Shown: piece by piece, positions 27,634 to 36,273 of the stretch
Position numbering within the stretch: position 1 is the stretch's first letter
How the letters are laid out: each line of letters begins with the position of its first letter
NCBI GenBank assembly: GCA_964355675.1
Contig: CAYHEC010000002.1
Span: 137,735 to 201,734 of the forward strand
Length of the DNA: 64,000 nt
Source: CAMBDS01 sp964355675
GTDB taxonomy: Bacteria > Electryoneota > AABM5-125-24 > Hatepunaeales > Hatepunaeaceae
Reading direction: 5' to 3'
Program-made: the position numbers and the translations under genes
The notes under the pieces: model-generated
What the model was told of the DNA's origin: nothing
The model's database searches: none
The model's input: the letters and a program-made list of their open reading frames with translations, nothing else

Positions 27634-30600
27634 CTACTTGAGTAATGTCAATTTGCGTTGCCCGAATTCGCCAGCGATTTCAACCCTCAGCAGGTACATC
27701 CCACTCGGAAGATTACTCGCCTCAAAATCCAACGTATGTCGGCCTGGCTCATAGAATCCGGCTCCCACCCTGAGCAGTAAGCGTCCGCCAAGATCGTAGA
27801 TACCCGCATTCAATTCGCCAGCGCGAGGAATTTCGAAATCGATAGAGGTTCTCGAGTTGAAGGGATTCGGAAATGCTTCACCCAGTCGGAATTCCTGCGG
27901 AACACCATTTCGATCATCTTTGACGTCCAGAAAATCGTCAGGCGGATTAGTTGTAAACAGAATCGCCCGCCCATTGACAAATTCGGCGGTTGATGGATGG
28001 GTGATGTTCGCATAAGTCAATGCAACGCCCCGGCTGTGATTCCAGTCTTGAATCCCAACCGTAGCGTAATCATAGGGAACCCTGCCTTGGTCAACAAGAT
28101 GGACTTCCTGATACTGAAACAGTATCTCGCCATCCCCAGTCGGTGTCCCAATGAAGGATGGATCGTACAGAACTATCTCAAAAGTTTCAACATTATCGAC
28201 CTCCCCCCCTGATCTGGCTATAGCACGGCTCCACTCTACGACCAGACGATGCTCAGCTTCGTCGTATCGATAGAATATCTTCATACTATCTCGATCATCG
28301 TTCCCGGAGTCACGACCAACGAGGTCTTCCCAGAACGGGCACAGCATAGAATGGGGACCCAATGGCGATAAAATAGGCCAGTTATTGAAATCCCACGCAT
28401 CTGTGCTCTCAAAACTCGCCCAGCCGTTCGAACAGATTGTAAGACGATTATGTTCCATACCATAGAACTTGAAGTCAAAAGGCAATTCGATGATGAACGA
28501 CTGATCATCGACGACCATATTTTGAACTGCATTCGCCCCGCCAAATGCCGGGTCAAGTTCGATCCACTGATAAGTTGGATGCTCGGCATAGCGCTCATCG
28601 ACATTATCATACGCGTAGTAGCCATAGCCATCTGGTCCAACTGGATCAGTAGGCCCGGGGTTTCCTGCGATGATATTGAAGAAAAATCTGTCGATCTGCG
28701 TGCCGCTCGCATCGAAAAGGTGTACCCGCAACGGTACCTGACGCCCTACAGCAGTTCTTTCCAGTATTCTGATCCGGAACGGATCACCAGCGCAGGTGGC
28801 GTTTGCATCTGCGGCTACATCGCCGAATGTCGCAGAGTTGTCGATAATTTCCAAAGCATTATCGAAACATTCCAGTGTCGCATGAAGCCCTTCGACAGGT
28901 AAAATACTCCAATTCGCCACCGAAATAACCAGATTTTCAGTTGCGCCCGGGTTCAAATATTCCGATTCAAACTCGTGTCCGCGATAGCCGATCATCCCAT
29001 TGCTTACCGATAATCGAAACAACGCTGGCGGGTGGCCGCCTTGGCCATCCCCAATTGACAAAATGAACGGTATGGTTGCATTTTGACTGAAGGCTGTCGA
29101 AACCCTGATTCTGAAAGCGGTTTGCGAAGTGACTGTATTTCCAACGGGAATGTCACCGAATGAGCTTTCAGACTGCAATATCTCAACGCCTTGAAGTGGT
29201 GAACTTAATGTCCCGATGATCCCATTTGCCACTGCCGCGCCAAAGTTCTTCAGCCTTATCGTTAATTCGACTGCCGTCCCAGCAATAACCCTGTCACCAC
29301 CTTGGCCATCACGAACTTCAACCCCCTCAAATCCCACCAAACGATTCGACGCGACGACCGGAATCTTCAATTGTGCTGGTGCAAATTCATGCGCTATCAC
29401 GGTGACGCGGAGTGTATCAGGTGTATCTAAATTTACCGGGGCCAGAGCGACGCCATCTGCGTCTGTCATGATCGACAAATTTGTCTCGTTCCCCTTACGA
29501 AGTGTGATCAGCGCCCCCGAAACCGCTTCCCCTGCCTCGTCTCGTACTACGATCCGCGCATTGGTCTCTCCGACTGCCATACTCTGCGGAGCCGTTACCG
29601 TCAGTCGTCCAGGTCGATGAAAATACGTCGTGGCTTCAGGATCGCCGAGATTATTATAAACACTAAAGTAGAATTCGACAAAATTATTGTCGCCTCCCAT
29701 GACTCGAAGATGGGGATTGGTCTTCCAAACCTCCATTTTTGCCCGTAGTGTCAGCTGTCCAAATACCCGAAGATCTTGATATATTAGCCCCCAATAGTAG
29801 CCGGCTAACATCGAATTATTGAATGTCGTTTTGGTGTGAAGGTCTGACGGGCCATAAAAATTAATCGCTCCCGTCGGATTTATCCGCGAGCCACGGCAAA
29901 TTGCATATTCACCAAAACAAAGCGTGCGGTTATCGTTATCGATGTCTCCCGTATTGCAGACGAAAAAAGTCATGACCGGAAGCAAAGGTCCATTATTTAG
30001 CTGGTCGAGATTCTCAGTGTAGAAGCGAGGGTAATGCGTTCCGTGCGAATCTGCCCAACCACGGTAGGAAACGATGTTGACCCCCCGATTGATCGCCTCA
30101 ACCAGAGGCGCCGGATCGTCGTTATCGCCAACTTCACGCCACATTTGTGTATATACGTCGTAGCCATGCTCCCGAAGTCGTTGCGCCAGCCATTCAGAAG
30201 TTTCGACCGGGCTATATACTACGTTGTTGCCGTCCCCACGATTGCCAGCATAGACCACCGCTCGGTTAAATGCCGCCGCCGGAAAGGTGAGAGGATCCCT
30301 CTCATGCCGGAGCAAACGGGCGAAATAATTCTGAGCGATCGTTGCGTTGGGAGAATCTGAGCTGATCCGTCCTACCAGTATGTCTGGATAATAATCGTCG
30401 CCCTCCATCAAACCATAAGGTAAATCAGTGGCGTCGATCTCGTTGATCCCCGGGAAGGGATTACGAATTTGGAAAACTGGAAGTTGGATGCTGGCGTTGA
30501 CGTCACCAAGAAGCAGAACGTATTCGGGTGGCCTTGGCCAATTTTCGTAAGCGTCACGAATATAATCGCGGATCTCTTCAGCAGAGATTCCCCGGTAGTA

Positions 30601-31359
30601 GATCGGTGCAACTACGACATTGAATCCCTTGGATCGTTTCCACTCGGCGAATTGAGTTGTGTAGTTCGACAATGTACTATCTGTTATAATCAGATAGGAT
30701 CCTCGCGTCACCATCTGACCACCCGGAGTGATATTCGAAAGTTCGCCAGGATTCAAAAGCATCGACTTGAAAAATTCCGCATAGTCGAGTGACCAATAGC
30801 GAGCCGGATCGGGTACTGCCCCACTATTTGAGCCGTCGGGGATAAACTCAAATTCAAGCTCCATTCGCTCGACAATCTGAATGGTGTTCGAACCAGCGTC
30901 ATATCGTGCCGGACGGATAACCACCGGCGCGACTCGCATCCAGCGCATCCAGCCCGGTTCGCCAACTTCGACAATCGCGGGCTCGGTCGTTTCCCTCAGT
31001 ACACGCTCCATTTGGTCGCGTGCGATCATCCCATCGGCGGAATAATCTCGCAAATGTGCGTTTTTCACTCGCACACTGGCTCGGTGTCCCGCCGGTACTT
31101 CGATAAGCTTGGTAATGGACGGCAGAACCACACCTGTTTGGTCAAAATCAGGTATAGTTCCCGGAATTTCAACATAAATCGCATTACCGCTTTCGCCCCG
31201 GTTCAGGACCGAAAAAGTCGCTTCCGGAATTTCAACAGCAACCACCGCGCCTGAAGATGACATCGCCAATACTTCAGTCGTTGGATTGTTCAGTGCAGGC
31301 GCGGAAATTACTACCGCGCACAGTAGGCAGCTAAGTGCCGCCGAAATTATGAGTCTCAT
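27634..31359 (-). CDS. Gingipain-like C25 family secreted peptidase with C-terminal sorting domain
   Basis: A 1241-residue protein with a signal peptide (MRLIISAALSCLLCAVVISA). A C25 propeptide-like domain (about 30-210) precedes the C25 peptidase domain (about 220-600). The likely catalytic residues are His in GWADSHGTHYPRFY (near 433) and Cys in FFVCNTGDIDND (near 466), so unlike its homologue at 17736-22820 this copy could be active. Next come an Ig-like domain (GALITLRKGNETNLS, near 640), CARDB-like repeats (690-900), a DNVDERY... domain with NGWASFES (about 910-1130), and the C-terminal sorting domain (AFPNPFNSRTSIDF...GMYLLRVEIAG). Expected to be surface-bound or secreted. Confidence 0.87.
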   Translation of the reverse strand: MRLIISAALSCLLCAVVISAPALNNPTTEVLAMSSSGAVVAVEIPEATFSVLNRGESGNAIYVEIPGTIPDFDQTGVVLPSITKLIEVPAGHRASVRVKNAHLRDYSADGMIARDQMERVLRETTEPAIVEVGEPGWMRWMRVAPVVIRPARYDAGSNTIQIVERMELEFEFIPDGSNSGAVPDPARYWSLDYAEFFKSMLLNPGELSNITPGGQMVTRGSYLIITDSTLSNYTTQFAEWKRSKGFNVVVAPIYYRGISAEEIRDYIRDAYENWPRPPEYVLLLGDVNASIQLPVFQIRNPFPGINEIDATDLPYGLMEGDDYYPDILVGRISSDSPNATIAQNYFARLLRHERDPLTFPAAAFNRAVVYAGNRGDGNNVVYSPVETSEWLAQRLREHGYDVYTQMWREVGDNDDPAPLVEAINRGVNIVSYRGWADSHGTHYPRFYTENLDQLNNGPLLPVMTFFVCNTGDIDNDNRTLCFGEYAICRGSRINPTGAINFYGPSDLHTKTTFNNSMLAGYYWGLIYQDLRVFGQLTLRAKMEVWKTNPHLRVMGGDNNFVEFYFSVYNNLGDPEATTYFHRPGRLTVTAPQSMAVGETNARIVVRDEAGEAVSGALITLRKGNETNLSIMTDADGVALAPVNLDTPDTLRVTVIAHEFAPAQLKIPVVASNRLVGFEGVEVRDGQGGDRVIAGTAVELTIRLKNFGAAVANGIIGTLSSPLQGVEILQSESSFGDIPVGNTVTSQTAFRIRVSTAFSQNATIPFILSIGDGQGGHPPALFRLSVSNGMIGYRGHEFESEYLNPGATENLVISVANWSILPVEGLHATLECFDNALEIIDNSATFGDVAADANATCAGDPFRIRILERTAVGRQVPLRVHLFDASGTQIDRFFFNIIAGNPGPTDPVGPDGYGYYAYDNVDERYAEHPTYQWIELDPAFGGANAVQNMVVDDQSFIIELPFDFKFYGMEHNRLTICSNGWASFESTDAWDFNNWPILSPLGPHSMLCPFWEDLVGRDSGNDDRDSMKIFYRYDEAEHRLVVEWSRAIARSGGEVDNVETFEIVLYDPSFIGTPTGDGEILFQYQEVHLVDQGRVPYDYATVGIQDWNHSRGVALTYANITHPSTAEFVNGRAILFTTNPPDDFLDVKDDRNGVPQEFRLGEAFPNPFNSRTSIDFEIPRAGELNAGIYDLGGRLLLRVGAGFYEPGRHTLDFEASNLPSGMYLLRVEIAGEFGQRKLTLLK

Positions 31360-31469
31360 CAGAGATCTCCCTTTATGATTATTAACCCCTCTTGATTACC
31401 CGAACTTGTACAACATTCTAAGTTACGAACTGCTTCGCCTTCTGTCAAGATCAGCTTGCACCATTAGTT

Positions 31470-31528
31470 CTGCCAAATTATTTATATCAACCTGCCAATA
31501 TGGCAGTTGCATGGCGAAGTATTGGCAG
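31470..31528. promoter_or_regulatory. Symmetric dyad (putative enhancer) upstream of hsp20
   Basis: The core is a perfect palindrome, CTGCCAATATGGCAG (31492-31506). On either side, exactly 22 bp out, lie the half-sites CTGCCAA (31470-31476) and TTGGCAG (31522-31528). All four half-sites are symmetric about base 31499, roughly 120 bp upstream of the predicted sigma-54 start. This fits a cooperative activator binding on one face of the helix. Confidence 0.65.
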
Positions 31529-31591
31529 ACAATTCGGACTAATGACCTTCAACATGATCTTATATTACTTATTATAAATATCTTGGTGAAT

Positions 31592-31607
31592 TGGCACGAC
31601 GGTTGCT
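31592..31607 (+). promoter_or_regulatory. Sigma-54 promoter of hsp20
   Basis: TGGCACGACGGTTGCT matches the -24/-12 consensus TGGCAC-N5-TTGCW at every conserved position. Predicted transcription start near 31618, about 70 bases before the ATG at 31687. Confidence 0.8.
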
Positions 31608-31686
31608 AATTAATTAGACAACCACAATTCTGTGGGCGAGCAACAATCGCCCTTCTCAAAAACACAAATAAAATGGAGATACTAAC

Positions 31687-32142
31687 ATGGCACTCGTTTG
31701 TTGGCAACCAGTCCGTCACAGCAACCCCTTCGAGGGAATATCGATGCTTCAACGCCGTATGAATCACTTCTTCGACGAGAATTTCAAGGATAATTCTGAA
31801 GATCGAACCCTATCTTGGACGCCTCGCGTCGATCTTGTCGAATTGGATGACCGATTCGAAGTTTCCGCGGAACTCCCTGGACTTTCGCACGACCAAGTCA
31901 AAGTCGAGGTACAAGAGAACGTCCTGACACTGACAGGCGAAAAGACTTCTTCAACAGAAACGAAAGATAAGAATCACTACGTCTGCGAACGAAATTACGG
32001 TCAGTTCCGACGAAGTTTTCGATTCCCCATCCGTCTGGATAGTGCTAACATCGATGCGACTTTCAAAGAAGGCGTCCTTACGGTAAAACTTCCTAAAATT
32101 GAGGAAGCCAAGTCAAACCAGATCGAGGTGAAAATTCACTGA
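31687..32142 (+). CDS. hsp20: Small heat shock protein, Hsp20/alpha-crystallin family
   Basis: A 151-residue ATP-independent holdase. The alpha-crystallin domain spans about residues 45-145 (WTPRVDLVELDDRFEVSAEL; LTLTGEK near 78), with RSFRFPIRLD (near 112), the conserved FKEGVLTVKLPK motif (near 128) and a short C-terminal extension. The ATG has GGAG ten bases upstream. It is expressed from a sigma-54-type promoter with an upstream dyad rather than a visible CIRCE or sigma-32-like element. An intrinsic terminator follows, and clpB lies next on the same strand, so the disaggregase and its holdase partner are neighbours but separately transcribed. Confidence 0.95.
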   Translation: MALVCWQPVRHSNPFEGISMLQRRMNHFFDENFKDNSEDRTLSWTPRVDLVELDDRFEVSAELPGLSHDQVKVEVQENVLTLTGEKTSSTETKDKNHYVCERNYGQFRRSFRFPIRLDSANIDATFKEGVLTVKLPKIEEAKSNQIEVKIH

Positions 32143-32174
32143 TACGACGCACGGTGTGTCGCCCCATTCTTTAC

Positions 32175-32209
32175 AAAGCGCTGCCGTCTAACTGGCGGCG
32201 CTTTTGTTT
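32175..32209 (+). terminator. Intrinsic terminator after hsp20
   Basis: The stem AAAGCGCTGCC/GGCGGCGCTTT (one wobble pair) with a short loop is followed by TTTTGTTT. Confidence 0.7.
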
Positions 32210-32215
32210 AGGAAA

Positions 32216-32244
32216 TTGACTCTGCTACTAAGTAATACGTATAT
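32216..32244 (+). promoter_or_regulatory. Candidate sigma-70-type promoter of clpB
   Basis: TTGACT with GTATAT about 17 bases downstream lies between the hsp20 terminator and the clpB start. The -35 is good and the -10 weak. Confidence 0.3.
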
Positions 32245-32274
32245 TTGCTAAACAATAACAAGGTCAAGAGCAAA

Positions 32275-34884
32275 ATGAACCAAAATATTTTTACCGAACG
32301 AACTCGTCTTGCTTTCGCATCGGCTCAATCAAAATCCGTTGACTCCGGACATCAGCAGGTTGAGCCAGAACATTTAATCTCAGCATTAATAGAAACTAAA
32401 GACGGAATTATTGTCAGGATATTGGAAAAACTCGAGATCGATCTCGAACAGTTTTCCGATTCCGTCCAACAAGCCATCAATAAACTTCCCCGTGTTAGTG
32501 GCCCCGGCGCTGAAACTGGGAAAATTTATCTCTCTCCCGATCTTGAGCGTGTTGTCGTCCGAGCTGAGGATGAAGCCAGACTGATGAAAGATGAATATGT
32601 CTCCGCTGAACACATCCTGCTTGCTCTGACCGAGATGGATAAACACCGTCCCGCAAGCGTATTGATGAATAAGTTTCATATCACACATGACATAGTATTG
32701 CAAGCCTTGACGGCAATCCGAGGCAACCAAAGAGTCACCTCTGCCAACCCTGAAGCAACCTATGAAGCTCTTCAAAAATACGGTAGAGACCTCGTCGCTG
32801 ATGCAAGGCGTGGTAAGCTCGACCCTGTTATTGGAAGAGATGAGGAAATCCGGCGCGTCATCAGGATTTTATCCCGCCGGACCAAAAACAATCCCGTGCT
32901 GATCGGTGAACCGGGCGTCGGCAAAACCGCTATTGTAGAAGGACTCGCTCAGCGGATCGTCCGCGGTGATGTTCCTGCAAGTCTCCTTCACAAAACTGTC
33001 TGGGCGCTCGATATAACCTCTGTGGTCGCCGGAGCAAAGTTTCGCGGCGAATTTGAAGAACGATTGAAAGCCATTCTGAAAGAAGTCGAAAAGTCTGCCG
33101 GGCAAATCATCCTGTTCATCGATGAGCTTCACAATGTAATCGGAGCCGGTCGTGCTGAAGGATCTATGGACGCCGGAAATATCATGAAACCGCTCCTCGC
33201 ACGAGGCGAATTGCATTGCATCGGAGCTACTACACTCGATGAATATCACAAGCACATCGAAAAAGATCCCGCATTCGAAAGACGATTTCAGTCTGTCCTT
33301 GTCGCTCCCCCAACAGTCGAAGATTCAATCTCGATACTACGTGGATTGCGAGAAAAATTTGAGATCCATCACGGCGTCCGCATTCACGACGCCGCACTGG
33401 TAGCCGCAGTCAATCTCTCGGATAGATATATCCAAGGACGATTTCTTCCCGATAAGGCAATCGACCTCGTCGATGAAGCCGCCGCACTTGTACGCACTGA
33501 GATCGAGTCAATGCCCACTGAACTCGACGACAACATCAGACGAATCACCCGATTGGAGATTGAAAGAGAAGGCTTGCGTAGAGAAAAAAATACGGAATCA
33601 CAACTTAAACTTAGGGGAATCCAAGACGAACTCGAAAACTTGGCCAACATCACCAGAAAACTGAAAGACAAGTGGGAACAGGAAAAAAATATCATCCACA
33701 AAGCGCGCGATTTGCGAGTACAAATGGAGCAGACCCGTCTTGCCGCCGAACAGGCCGAGCGCGAATATGACTTGAACAAAGCCGCCGAACTGAAGTATGG
33801 AAAATTAAACTCGCTTGCCAACGAACTGCGCCTGATCGAAACGCAATGGGGTAATGAGAATGAAAAATTATTGAAAGAGGAAGTCACCGAAGAGGAAATT
33901 GCCCGCATTGTTGGAAGCTGGACTGGCATCCAAGTCACTAAGCTATTAGAAAGTGACCGAGAAAAACTCCTCCACTTGGATGAAATCCTCCACCAGCGAG
34001 TGATCGGGCAGGATATCGCTGTTCAAGCGGTTGCCGACGCTGTACTTCGCTCAAGGGTTGGTATCAAAGATCCCCACCGCCCGATTGGATCATTCATCTT
34101 CATGGGACCTACTGGAGTAGGCAAAACTGAACTTGCGCGAGCGCTTGCCGAAGCAATCTTCGGTAATCAGGAAGCGCTTGTAAGAATCGACATGTCCGAA
34201 TATCAGGAACGCCATTCCGTAGCCAGACTCATCGGCGCTCCTCCAGGCTATGTCGGTTACGAAGAGGGCGGGCAGTTGACCGAAAGAATTCGCCGCAAAC
34301 CCTATGCAGTTATCTTGTTCGATGAAATTGAGAAAGCTCATCGCGAAGTCTTTACAGCGCTTCTACAACTCTTGGATGACGGACGCCTGACTGATGGTCA
34401 AGGCCGCACGGTTGACTTTAGAAACACGATCATTATTATGACGTCGAACATCGGATCCGATATTTTATTGCAAGATCGTGTCGGATCCCAAGATCGCGAC
34501 TGGGTGGAAAAGGAAGTCTTTAAACGCCTGAAAGCGCATTTCCCACCAGAATTCCTGAACCGAATCGACGACCTCATTCTCTTTGATCCGCTCGACGAAG
34601 AGGCATTGAGGAAAATCGTCACTCTACAGATCGATCTCCTTGCTCAGCGCCTGATCGAACAAGGAATAAAACTCTTTATCGACGACGACGCCAAAAAACT
34701 TATCGTGCGCAAAAGCTGGAATCCAGTTTACGGAGCGCGTCCCTTGAAAAGATATATCATCCACAATATCGAAACCGAGATCAGCAGAAAAATCATCAAA
34801 GCAAGTCTAACCTTCGGAGATCAAATTTACGTGACTGACAAACATGATGAATTGGATTTTATTACTCTCCATCCGAATGCTTGA
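32275..34884 (+). CDS. clpB: ClpB, Hsp100 disaggregase
   Basis: ClpB cooperates with DnaK and small heat shock proteins to resolubilise aggregates. From the ATG at 32275 it is 869 residues. Domains in order: Clp N domain (1-145; TERTRLAFASAQSKS), first AAA+ module with Walker A GEPGVGKTAIVEG (near 205) and LFIDELHNVIGAG, the long coiled-coil middle domain (about 405-525) that separates ClpB from ClpA/C, the second AAA+ module with MGPTGVGKTELARAL (near 605) and LFDEIEKAH, and the C-terminal small domain. The frame stays open to a TTG at 32245, but ATG 32275 fits the family start. It follows hsp20. Confidence 0.95.
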   Translation: MNQNIFTERTRLAFASAQSKSVDSGHQQVEPEHLISALIETKDGIIVRILEKLEIDLEQFSDSVQQAINKLPRVSGPGAETGKIYLSPDLERVVVRAEDEARLMKDEYVSAEHILLALTEMDKHRPASVLMNKFHITHDIVLQALTAIRGNQRVTSANPEATYEALQKYGRDLVADARRGKLDPVIGRDEEIRRVIRILSRRTKNNPVLIGEPGVGKTAIVEGLAQRIVRGDVPASLLHKTVWALDITSVVAGAKFRGEFEERLKAILKEVEKSAGQIILFIDELHNVIGAGRAEGSMDAGNIMKPLLARGELHCIGATTLDEYHKHIEKDPAFERRFQSVLVAPPTVEDSISILRGLREKFEIHHGVRIHDAALVAAVNLSDRYIQGRFLPDKAIDLVDEAAALVRTEIESMPTELDDNIRRITRLEIEREGLRREKNTESQLKLRGIQDELENLANITRKLKDKWEQEKNIIHKARDLRVQMEQTRLAAEQAEREYDLNKAAELKYGKLNSLANELRLIETQWGNENEKLLKEEVTEEEIARIVGSWTGIQVTKLLESDREKLLHLDEILHQRVIGQDIAVQAVADAVLRSRVGIKDPHRPIGSFIFMGPTGVGKTELARALAEAIFGNQEALVRIDMSEYQERHSVARLIGAPPGYVGYEEGGQLTERIRRKPYAVILFDEIEKAHREVFTALLQLLDDGRLTDGQGRTVDFRNTIIIMTSNIGSDILLQDRVGSQDRDWVEKEVFKRLKAHFPPEFLNRIDDLILFDPLDEEALRKIVTLQIDLLAQRLIEQGIKLFIDDDAKKLIVRKSWNPVYGARPLKRYIIHNIETEISRKIIKASLTFGDQIYVTDKHDELDFITLHPNA

Positions 34885-34975
34885 GTATTTGACAATGGCT
34901 CCTCTGAAGTATAAATTACCAGTCAAGCAAATCCCGGCGCGCCCGATGGCTCGCCTTAACATATAGGAATAACCT

Positions 34976-35647
34976 GTGCAAAACGAAATGATCCTTGAAA
35001 TAGATAAGAAAATTGCCGCGATGAGCCTGCTTCAGCACCCCTTCTATCAAGCATGGTCGAACGGAATGCTGACAAGGGAAGTCATCGCCGACTATGCCCG
35101 ACAATACTATCATCACGTCGCCGCATTTCCGACTTATTTATCCTCTGTTCACGCCCTGACTGATGATCAATCCACCAGACGGATGATCCTTGCCAATTTG
35201 ATCGACGAAGAGGCTGGCAACCCTAATCACCCAGAGTTGTGGCTCTGGTTCGCTGAGAGTCTTGGCGTCCCAGCCGAAGCGGTTAAATCAGAAAAACTCT
35301 ACCCGGAAACCCAGCGCCTTATCGACAATTTCCGATTCGAGTGCCAAAAGGGAACGACTGAGGGACTTACCGCGTTGTATTGCTACGAAAGCCAGATCCC
35401 AGCAGTCTCGGAATCGAAAATTGCTGGGTTGATGGAATTTTACGGAATGAACGATTCCAAAGGACTCGCCTACTTTAAAGTTCACATCGAGGCAGATAAG
35501 GAGCACTCTGCTGTTGAGCGGGAGTGTTTAGAGCGTTATATTACAGACTCGACATTTCCAACAGCATCGTCCACGGCTGATAATACTTTGAATGCTCTGT
35601 ACGGAATGCTGGACGGCATTTGCCGACGTCACGGAATCGATTGTTAG
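34976..35647 (+). CDS. CADD-like heme-oxygenase-fold folate (pABA) biosynthesis protein
   Basis: A 223-residue protein of the TENA/THI-4/PQQC superfamily, closest in motifs to the CADD family. CADD, from Chlamydia, makes p-aminobenzoate for folate in a self-sacrificing di-metal reaction. Visible marks: HPFYQAWSNGML, the tyrosine-rich YARQYYHHVAAFP (near 42), LIDEEAGNPNHPELW (near 78), CYESQIP (near 138) and HIEADKEHS (near 170), giving the expected Glu/His/Asp metal ligands. It begins at a GTG with AGGAAT upstream; an in-frame ATG lies four codons on. The gene stands alone after clpB. The reaction is inferred from the family, which requires oxygen or another oxidant; how that fits an anaerobe is unclear. 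Confidence 0.78.
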   Translation: MQNEMILEIDKKIAAMSLLQHPFYQAWSNGMLTREVIADYARQYYHHVAAFPTYLSSVHALTDDQSTRRMILANLIDEEAGNPNHPELWLWFAESLGVPAEAVKSEKLYPETQRLIDNFRFECQKGTTEGLTALYCYESQIPAVSESKIAGLMEFYGMNDSKGLAYFKVHIEADKEHSAVERECLERYITDSTFPTASSTADNTLNALYGMLDGICRRHGIDC

Positions 35648-35652
35648 TTTGC

Positions 35653-35732
35653 CTTGTAGAGCGGCTTTGCAAGCCGCTCTCAGATCAAATAAAATTGCCT
35701 CTTGGAGTGCGGACTTTCAGTCCGCACTCCAA
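35653..35732. repeat. Two TTGGAG(A/G)GCGG-family palindromes before tRNA-Ala
   Basis: 35653-35680 (GAGCGGCTT-tg-CAAGCCGCTC) and 35701-35732 (CTTGGAGTGCGGACT-tt-CAGTCCGCACTCCAAG, nearly perfect, with the TTGGAG ends themselves paired). Confidence 0.65.
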
Positions 35733-35743
35733 GAGCATTTCGC

Positions 35744-35816
35744 GGGGCTGTAGCTCAGATGGGAGAGCGATGCGTTCGCAACGCATAGGTCGGCGGTTCG
35801 ATCCCGCTCAGCTCCA
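35744..35816 (+). tRNA. tRNA-Ala (anticodon CGC)
   Basis: The 73-nt cloverleaf has a seven-pair acceptor stem GGGGCTG/CAGCTCC, D arm GCTC...GAGC, anticodon stem ATGCG/CGCAT around loop TTCGCAA (anticodon CGC), and T arm GGCGG-TTCGATC-CCGCT. CCA is not encoded (the gene ends CTCCA followed by CGTA). It is bracketed by palindromic repeats. Confidence 0.95.
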
Positions 35817-35827
35817 CGTATATTGTC

Positions 35828-35860
35828 CCTTGGAGGGCGGGTTTAAACCCGCCCTCCAGG
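35828..35860. repeat. Palindromic repeat, TTGGAG(A/G)GCGG family (GGGTTTAAACCC core)
   Basis: CTTGGAGGGCGGGTTT paired with AAACCCGCCCTCCAGG, 12 bases after tRNA-Ala. Very similar copies occur at 42575 and 57243. Confidence 0.7.
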
Positions 35861-35987
35861 AATTTGAGGTTTGGCTGTGCTAAATGGGGAGATAGCGGTG
35901 CCCTGTAACCTGCAACCCGCTCCAGCAGGATTGAATACCCATTTTGAGGTCCTACCTGTTCTTGCAATGTTCCGTTTTGTGGCGCTT

Positions 35988-36090
35988 ATAGTCTGGTCCC
36001 GCGCAGCGGTCGCGTGCCTAACCCCGTCAGGACCGGAAGGTAGCAGCGGTAAGCGTTGTGCCCGGGTGCCGCGGGTTCGCCGGGCTTCAG
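35988..36090 (+). ncRNA. ffs: Signal recognition particle RNA (small bacterial type, 4.5S-like)
   Basis: The conserved domain IV motif GTCAGGACCGGAAGGTAGCA is present near 36030-36050. Flanking segments pair: AGTCTGG (from 35990) with CCGGGCT (to 36086), and CCCGCG with CGCGGG. The length of about 100 nt fits the short bacterial form. Its position next to dnaX-ybaB matches the arrangement in Bacillus and relatives. The exact ends are estimated from the pairing. Confidence 0.87.
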
Positions 36091-36206
36091 TCATGAAACG
36101 GGTCTCATTTGCAGTTACAGGCGATCGATGATGGGGCACAGCCGAAATTTTCTTGATAGGTGCGGGGCAAAGAGTGTAAGATGAAAGCCTGCCCACCTTG
36201 AGCTAA

Positions 36207-36265
36207 ACCTTAACCTCAACCTTAACCTTAGCCTCAACCTTAACCTTAGCCTTAACCTTAGCCCT
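36207..36265. repeat. 6-bp tandem repeat array (CTTA(A/G)C) before dnaX
   Basis: About nine hexamers of the forms CTTAAC, CTCAAC and CTTAGC run up to a few bases before the dnaX start codon. The array therefore occupies the dnaX leader, and no Shine-Dalgarno is visible in it. Confidence 0.8.
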
Positions 36266-36273
36266 TTCTACCA

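Noticed and set aside
35843..36196. Open frames on both strands between tRNA-Ala and dnaX
   Set aside because: The stretch contains the SRP RNA with its conserved domain IV motif; frames overlap the RNA and palindromic repeats.
36207..36265. Telomere-like or replication origin repeat
   Set aside because: The hexamers are imperfect, lie between SRP RNA and dnaX, and no DnaA boxes, dnaA/dnaN genes or replicon end is seen.
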